Source: DASVEE01 sp036380735 (GTDB lineage Bacteria; Acidobacteriota; Thermoanaerobaculia; Gp7-AA8). Taken from it: a stretch of 64,000 bases of DNA. Location: NCBI GenBank assembly GCA_036380735.1, contig DASVEE010000071.1:166173-230172 (forward strand), written 5' to 3'. Shown one piece after another: positions 59,574-64,000 of the stretch. Positions within the stretch are counted from its first letter, which is position 1. Each line of letters opens with the position of its first letter. The notes below the pieces were generated by a model that saw only the letters and a list, made by a program, of their open reading frames with translations, made no database searches and was not told the origin of the DNA. The position numbers and the translations under genes were made by a program.

Positions 59574-60644
59574 ATGAGAAGTGTACAGCACCCCGTGTGT
59601 GCGGTCATTCCGCCCCACATGCTCGACGAGATCGCCGACCGCGGTGACGTCGGGACCCGACACGAAGCCGAGTCGACGATCGAACAAATGCACCTGCTCT
59701 CCACCGAGCGCGTGAACACGTTCATCGACGTCCTCCCCGAGCGCATCGACCGCCGCAAGCAGCGCCGCGTCTTCGACGCCCGCAACGAACGGCGGCTCCC
59801 CGGCCTCCTCGCCCGCGGCGAAGAGCAGCCGGAGAGCGACGACCTCGAAGTCAACGAAGCGTTCGACGGCGCCGGCGCCACCTGGGACTTCTTCCACCAG
59901 GTCTTCGGCCGCAAGTCGATCGACGGCAAAGGTCTCTGCCTCGACTCCACGGTCCATTACGGGACCCATTTCCAGAACGCGATGTGGAACGGCCACCAGA
60001 TCGTCTACGGCGACGGTGACGGCAGCCTCTTCACCCGCTTCACCGCCTCTCTCGACGTCATCGCCCACGAGCTCACCCACGGCCTCACCCAGCACGCCAC
60101 CGCCCTCGGCTACTCCGGCCAGACCGGCGCGCTCAACGAGCACCTCTCCGACGCCATCGGCATGATGGTCCGGCAGTTCACGTACAACGAGACGGTCGAC
60201 CAGTCGGACTGGGTGATCGGCTCCGAGCTGCTCGGCCCGGACGTCAACGGTGTCGGCGTCCGCTCCATGAGCGCGCCCGGGACGGCGTACGACGACCACG
60301 TGCTCGGCCGCGATCCGCAGCCGATGCACATGGACGACTACGTCCACACCACGGCGGACCACGGCGGCGTGCACGTCAACTCCGGCATCCTCAATCACGC
60401 GTTCTACCTGGCCGCGAAAGCGATCGGCGGGTACTCGTGGGAGGTGCTGGGGCGCATCTGGTACGTCACGCTGATGGAGCGCCTCACCTCGAACGCCAAC
60501 TTCGCGGACTTCGCGCAGGCGACGCACGAAGTGGCGGGGGAGCGCTACGGCTTCGCCAGCCGCGCCTGCCGGGCGATCGGCGAGGCGTGGAAGGCGGTGG
60601 GGATCCGCCCGATGGGGGTGCGCCGGCGGCGCCGCGCCGCGTGA
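59574..60644 (+). CDS. Protealysin-like M4 metallopeptidase
   Basis: A 356-residue thermolysin-family peptidase without a signal peptide, as in protealysins. The propeptide carries HPVCAVIPPHMLDEIA near the N-terminus, matching the CxIxPPxML precursor motif. The catalytic domain has ASLDVIAHELTHGLTQ (HELTH zinc site and catalytic Glu), ALNEHLSDAIG (third zinc ligand) and HHDH-like HTTADHGGVHVNSGILNHAFY with the transition-state histidine. Protealysins cleave intracellular or released proteins and are often paired with a small inhibitor gene. Unknown genes flank it on both sides. Confidence 0.92.
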   Translation: MRSVQHPVCAVIPPHMLDEIADRGDVGTRHEAESTIEQMHLLSTERVNTFIDVLPERIDRRKQRRVFDARNERRLPGLLARGEEQPESDDLEVNEAFDGAGATWDFFHQVFGRKSIDGKGLCLDSTVHYGTHFQNAMWNGHQIVYGDGDGSLFTRFTASLDVIAHELTHGLTQHATALGYSGQTGALNEHLSDAIGMMVRQFTYNETVDQSDWVIGSELLGPDVNGVGVRSMSAPGTAYDDHVLGRDPQPMHMDDYVHTTADHGGVHVNSGILNHAFYLAAKAIGGYSWEVLGRIWYVTLMERLTSNANFADFAQATHEVAGERYGFASRACRAIGEAWKAVGIRPMGVRRRRRAA

Positions 60645-60657
60645 CGAGTAACGACGT

Positions 60658-60760
60658 TGACCGTTGTCCGTTCCCGTCGTCCGTCCCTCCGGGCGGGCGG
60701 CTCACGGACAACGGAAAACGGAAAACCGAAAACCGACAACACAAAACAACAACGAACGAA
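60658..60760. repeat. 7-bp-repeat inverted arms before the 95-residue gene
   Basis: GTTGACCGTTGTCCGTTCCC and, after CCGGGCGGGCGG, the reverse-type ACGGACAACGGAAAACGGAA and ACCGAAAACCGACAAC. Degenerate 7-base units pair imperfectly around a GC-rich loop. Confidence 0.6.
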
Positions 60761-60774
60761 AAAGGAGAAATTCA

Positions 60775-61062
60775 ATGAACGCCACGATCAACAACGGTTT
60801 CGCTTTCAACGTCCGCCGGATCAACCGCAGCATCAAAGCGCTCGACGTGCAGACGCTCATGGGGAACACGGCGGTGGAGGAGCCGGAGTCCTCGCGCATC
60901 GAACGGCTGCTCACGGTGTACGTCAGCGTCCGGCCGCTGCTCGGCGCCCTGAGCAGCTTCCCCCTCATCCCGTCCGCCTGGCGCAAGGCGGTGGCGATGC
61001 TCCTCCAGACGCTGGACGGCATCGTGACCATCCGCGGCTTCAAGGCGGGGCGGGACCTGTAG
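60775..61062 (+). CDS. Small hypothetical protein downstream of the M4 peptidase
   Basis: ATG 60775 with AAAGGAGAA at 60761-60769. The 95-residue protein has a basic N-terminus (MNATINNGFAFNVRRINRS) and a helical C-terminal half (RIERLLTVYVSVRPLLGAL; WRKAVAMLLQTLDGIV). No signal peptide. It occupies the position where protealysin genes often have a small inhibitor (emfourin, about 110 residues), but no sequence likeness is evident. Its role is open. Confidence 0.6.
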   Translation: MNATINNGFAFNVRRINRSIKALDVQTLMGNTAVEEPESSRIERLLTVYVSVRPLLGALSSFPLIPSAWRKAVAMLLQTLDGIVTIRGFKAGRDL

Positions 61063-61109
61063 TTCCTCGGTGACCTGACGGGGCCCGGCAACGGGCCCCG
61101 TCGTTTGGG

Positions 61110-61270
61110 GACGGTTTTCGGTTGTCGGTTGTCGGTTTTCGGTGCTGCGCTGCGCGACGCGGCGTGCCCCAACCGAAAACCGACAACCAACAACCGAAAA
61201 CCGTTCTTTGACGTTGCGCTGCGCGGACGCGGAGCGTGCCCCCACCGAAAACCGAAAACCGACAACCGCC
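61110..61270. repeat. Arrays of 7-bp ACCGAMA repeats in inverted arms
   Basis: Forward CGGTTTTCGGTTGTCGGTTG (about 61110-61140) faces ACCGAAAACCGACAACCAAC (about 61170-61200), with another copy at about 61244-61268. Loops contain GCGCTGCGCGACGCGG-type sequence twice. It lies between the 95-residue gene and the XRE-like gene; no gene inside. Confidence 0.7.
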
Positions 61271-61326
61271 ACGCGCCACGCCCCACCCCTTGCCTCCCCG
61301 GCACGCGCATGCTATATAACTACTGC

Positions 61327-61794
61327 ATGACGTACCGAGAACAGATCCGCCAGGCCCGGCTCGCCGCGAAGCTTTCGTATTCGGAGATGCAGCGCCTCAC
61401 CGGCATCCACCGCGATCAGTACCGCAAATTCGAGGATGGGGCGAACATCACGACGAACTCGCTCGAGAAGATCCTCTCCGTGATCCCGAACATCCCGCCG
61501 CTGCATATCGGCAAGGCCACCGTGGCCACGGACCGGTCGGACTTGGCTGAGGTGCGGGCGACGGCGAAGCTGAGCCTCGCGGTGATGCAGCAGCTGCTCG
61601 CCGTCATCGACGCGAAGATGGAGCGGCCGGGAGCTGCCGCGGCGGAGACCCAGCCCGCCACGAAGAGCAACTTCGACGACGTCGATCCCGCTTTGCTGGC
61701 CGAGCTGCAGGAAGAGGCCCGCCGCCTCCAGAAGACGCGGCCGGACCTCTCCAAGGCGAAGAAAACTTCGGGAAAAGCGACGAAAGCGAGCTGA
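61327..61794 (+). CDS. XRE-like helix-turn-helix protein
   Basis: ATG 61327 (ATG 61309 possible). TATATAAC at 61314-61321 lies 6 bases upstream, so the mRNA may be leaderless or the box coincidental. The 155-residue product has an N-terminal helix-turn-helix, IRQARLAAKLSYSEMQRLTGIHRDQYRKFEDGANITTNSLEKIL. A linker of low complexity and a charged C-terminal tail (EARRLQKTRPDLSKAKKTSGKA) follow. It is probably a DNA-binding regulator; the target is unknown. Confidence 0.75.
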   Translation: MTYREQIRQARLAAKLSYSEMQRLTGIHRDQYRKFEDGANITTNSLEKILSVIPNIPPLHIGKATVATDRSDLAEVRATAKLSLAVMQQLLAVIDAKMERPGAAAAETQPATKSNFDDVDPALLAELQEEARRLQKTRPDLSKAKKTSGKATKAS

Positions 61795-61836
61795 AACAGG
61801 GTAGGGAAATCCGCTTGCGGATCACTCCTCAATCAG

Positions 61837-62007
61837 ATGGCGCTTTCCAGAAACTTCGCGTTCCTCCGTACGCTGTGCCGGCGCCTTTCGGCCAAGCCGC
61901 GGATGAAGATCTACCGCGAGCCGCGGGAGATCGACCGCGACGATGCGCGCGAGTTGTGGGCCGAGATCCAGCTCCACGGCTACGACTCCGTCCAGAGATC
62001 CAACTGA
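61837..62007 (+). CDS. Possible small protein
   Basis: A 56-residue frame starting MALSRNFAFLRTLCRRLSA and continuing with a charged, protein-like segment REIDRDDARELWAEIQLHG. It begins 42 bases after the XRE-like stop. Its last 28 bases overlap the convergent TPR gene. No good ribosome-binding site is visible. Codon choice is consistent with coding, but homology is unknown. Confidence 0.35.
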   Translation: MALSRNFAFLRTLCRRLSAKPRMKIYREPREIDRDDARELWAEIQLHGYDSVQRSN

Positions 62008-63509
62008 AGCAGCCGGACGCGCTCGTCGTCGTCGATCGTGTAGAACAGCCGCAGCGGCGGCGCGCCCCCCTCGGCCACACCCCGAATGATGCGCAGCGGT
62101 GAATCGCCGTTGCTGTAGTCCTGCGCGTAGGGATCGCGGCGCAGGCGTTCGAGGAGGATCGGCACGGCCACCCTCACGCCCGGCATGTTGATGATGCGGT
62201 CGCGGGTCTCGCGGTACTTGCTGGTCTCCACCAGCACGGAGGCCGAGGTCTGCTGCCACACTTCGAGCATCCGGCGCAGTGCGGCGGCCGCGCGTTCCGA
62301 GTCGGCCGCACTGGTCAGCATCGTCATGTGCCGCCGCACTTCGGCCTCCGGCAGGCCGACGGACTCCGCGACGTCGCGGATGAACTCATCGCGATCGATG
62401 ACCGGCCCTTCCAGCGCCCGCCGGATGATGGCCTCGGACAGCTCCCCCTCCATCGCATCCTCGGGTAGCTCGGGCTGCATGCACGCCAGCGCCCGGAGCG
62501 CATGTTTCACCATGCCTGCTTCCGTGAACATCTCCAGCAGCTCGGCGCAGAGCGGCGCCGCTTCCTCCAGCCGGCCATTCTTGACCAGGAGCTCGACCCA
62601 CTGCAGCCCCGCGTCGGCGGCATCGAGGTGCATGCCGCGCCCGAGCAATGCGGCGCGGGTGGCCGCGAACGCCTCGAGCGCTTCGTCCGTGCGCTGCTGG
62701 CGCGCGAGCATGTTCGCCCGGGCGGCGTTTGCACGTTCCACCTCGCCCGTCATCCCCAGGGCCACGAACGCTTCGACGGCGCGCTCGTACCAGGACGCCG
62801 CGGCGTCGAAGCGTTCCAGCTTCGCCGAGCAGGCGGCGAGATTGTTCATGGCGCGAGCGCTGCCGGCGCCGTCACCGTGCTTCTCCGCGAGCTCCAGCGC
62901 GCGCCGGAAGCCGTCCTCCGCCCTGCGGTACTGGTGCTGCTCGTAATGGATGTACGCGGAGATCTGGAGCGCCATGTTCTGGCCGAGGACGTCGCCGGAG
63001 GCTTCGAAGACACCCTTCGCGGCCGCGACGCAGACGTGGGCCGCCGTGTACTCGGCGAGGTCCTGCAGGATGAGCGCTTCGACGAGGGTGACCTTCGCGC
63101 GCTCGGCCGCGTACGCCGGCTCGTCGCCGAACGCCGAGGCGGCGGTGCGGATCGTCTCCAGCGCTTTGGGGAGGCTCCCGCTCAGGCGCAGCGCATGCGC
63201 GTGCTCCTTGTACGCGCGCGCCCGCAGCAGCGGCTCGTAGACGACGCCGGAAGGCGCGCGCTCGAGCGTCTCCACCACGAGCGCCGCCAACGCCAACGCC
63301 TCGGCCGCACTGCGATCGAGCTCCTCATGCGCGCAGTCGAGCAACAGCGTCAACACCGCGGCCGCCCGGTTCAGCGGCTCCCTGTGGACCGCCCGGCGCC
63401 GCGCCTTCGGCGCCATCTGCCGCAGCGCCGCCGCCCGCGCCGCCGGATCAGTTGCAGCCGCCTGCTTCCTGCGAAACAGACTGAATGGATAGATCGTGCT
63501 CTCGGACAT
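61980..63509 (-). CDS. TPR-repeat protein with a RelE/ParE-like C-terminus
   Basis: ATG 63509 (MSESTIYPFSLFRRKQ). The 509-residue product has N-terminal helical repeats of TPR type from about 60 to 340 (ALQISAYIHYEQHQYRRAEDGFRRALELAEKHGDG; AMNNLAACSAKLERFDAAASWYERAVEAF). The C-terminal 70 residues read PILLERLRRDPYAQ, then LRIIRGVAEGGAPPLRLFYTIDD and RVRLLQLDLW. This is the pattern of a RelE/ParE toxin fold, here fused rather than free. Such a fusion could be a regulatory or dead toxin domain. There is no signal peptide. Confidence 0.7.
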   Translation of the reverse strand: MSESTIYPFSLFRRKQAAATDPAARAAALRQMAPKARRRAVHREPLNRAAAVLTLLLDCAHEELDRSAAEALALAALVVETLERAPSGVVYEPLLRARAYKEHAHALRLSGSLPKALETIRTAASAFGDEPAYAAERAKVTLVEALILQDLAEYTAAHVCVAAAKGVFEASGDVLGQNMALQISAYIHYEQHQYRRAEDGFRRALELAEKHGDGAGSARAMNNLAACSAKLERFDAAASWYERAVEAFVALGMTGEVERANAARANMLARQQRTDEALEAFAATRAALLGRGMHLDAADAGLQWVELLVKNGRLEEAAPLCAELLEMFTEAGMVKHALRALACMQPELPEDAMEGELSEAIIRRALEGPVIDRDEFIRDVAESVGLPEAEVRRHMTMLTSAADSERAAAALRRMLEVWQQTSASVLVETSKYRETRDRIINMPGVRVAVPILLERLRRDPYAQDYSNGDSPLRIIRGVAEGGAPPLRLFYTIDDDERVRLLQLDLWTES

Positions 63510-63656
63510 CCGCGCACCTCTCTCTCGACCGCTGAATTGTTGGACCGGAACCGAGGGTAGCAAGGAGCAAAAATGTCTTCAACGTGCGTCCAGAAGGAGG
63601 GGTTGAAAGACTCTTTTGTGACTTTGTAGAAGGGGTGGCACTGCGTAGCGCGGGGG

Positions 63657-63712
63657 ACGATGGGACGAATAGGACCTATAGGACAGATAGGACGAATAGG
63701 AGGCGCAGTGTT
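63657..63712. repeat. 9-bp-repeat left arm, first copy after the island
   Basis: GGACGATGGGACGAATAGG, then ACCTATAGGACAGATAGGACG. Only the AGGAC-oriented arm is present. It is the first member of the family after 42.34 kb. Confidence 0.8.
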
Positions 63713-63861
63713 CCATCGTCCGCCGTGTCGCCCGCGGAGCACGCACAGTACGCAGTGCGACGCAGTGTGGAGGACAGACACTCTTGTCTGTCCCGCGAGG
63801 AATGACGCGACGACGACGCGCCTCCGCACACCCGGCGGGAACTCGTGCTTCGCTGTTTCAC

Positions 63862-63920
63862 GGGGCGGCGCTTCGCGCCCCCCGTCGCCCCTCTCCCCGG
63901 CCTTTGCGGGGAGAGGGTGA
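63862..63920. repeat. 59-bp copy of the inner part of the 6.8-kb hairpin element
   Basis: Identical over 59 bases to 6975-7033 (starts GGGGCGGCGCTTCGCGCCCC, contains CCTCTCCCCGG and ends GAGAGGGTGA). The outer inverted ends are missing. The 63510-64000 region otherwise holds the 9-bp arm and no gene. Confidence 0.85.
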
Positions 63921-63924
63921 ACTC

Positions 63925-63976
63925 GCGGGGACATTCCTGACACTTCGACGGGGACATCCTTGACAGTCGCCTACAG
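63925..63976. mobile_element. Possible insertion-sequence terminal repeats
   Basis: GGGGACATTCCTGACACTTC is followed by the near-copy GGGGACATCCTTGACAGTCG. Paired GGGGACAT(T/C)C(C/T)TGACA motifs resemble the ends of some IS481/IS21-type insertion sequences, from memory. No transposase lies inside the window; the element would have to continue past 64000. Confidence 0.3.
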
Positions 63977-64000
63977 GCAAGACGAAAGCAACCTCCCGGG

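Overview
The window looks like chromosome from a GC-rich soil-type bacterium, most likely an acidobacterium near Thermoanaerobaculia. This is inferred from gene content: many secreted proteins of unknown function, giant carboxypeptidase-regulatory-like proteins, DUF4097-type proteins, a periplasmic PaoABC-type aldehyde oxidoreductase, and intergenic simple-sequence hairpins. No rRNA, tRNA or marker gene fixes the taxon.

Layout. 1-1220: the end of a branched-chain amino-acid ABC transporter (livG partial, livF). 1.5-9.6 kb: an OmpA-like envelope protein, a DUF4097-like secreted protein behind a 21-bp tandem-repeat array, an APC permease coupled to a Rieske oxygenase, a 263-bp hairpin element, the Tag glycosylase and a PAS-GGDEF-EAL protein. 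9.6-23 kb: large secreted proteins, a flavin amine oxidase, an ankyrin protein, a geranylgeranyl-reductase-like flavoprotein and a small matrixin-like protease behind a secreted partner. 23-26.6 kb: modABC with 4-base overlaps, divergent from an ArsR regulator, then a MarR regulator. 26.8-36.5 kb: a serine hydrolase, two glycosyltransferases, a GDP-mannose-dehydratase-like enzyme, a secreted LanC-like protein and a BNR-repeat lipoprotein. 36.7-44 kb: paoCBA, a GH99-like protein and an Hsp70-like gene broken by one frameshift. 43.8-48.2 kb: a tight minus-strand operon for secreted proteins that includes a 55-residue peptide with eight cysteines.

48.3-56.4 kb looks like a genomic island: visibly lower GC, recombinase and XRE debris at its left edge, and none of the 9-bp hairpin repeats that punctuate the rest. 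It carries a three-gene operon with overlapping ends. The operon encodes a protein kinase fused to an AAA-like P-loop ATPase, a two-lobed CARF-like sensor candidate and the flavin-dependent thymidylate synthase ThyX. A DNA methyltransferase gene is divergent, and an XRE regulator and a SymE-type toxin cassette follow. This is my candidate for an undescribed, possibly anti-phage, system.

56.6-64 kb: a serine hydrolase behind a second 21-bp repeat array, a protealysin-like M4 peptidase between two small unknown proteins, an XRE-like regulator and a TPR protein with a RelE-like tail.

The strongest non-coding signal is a family of intergenic elements built from degenerate 9-bp tandem repeats (AGGACNNAT on one arm, ATNNGTCCT on the other). 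They occur at about 18 places between 1.2 and 42.3 kb and once at 63.7 kb. Many form inverted arms around a GGGTGGGCGGGG core and end in ATCGTTCCCC.
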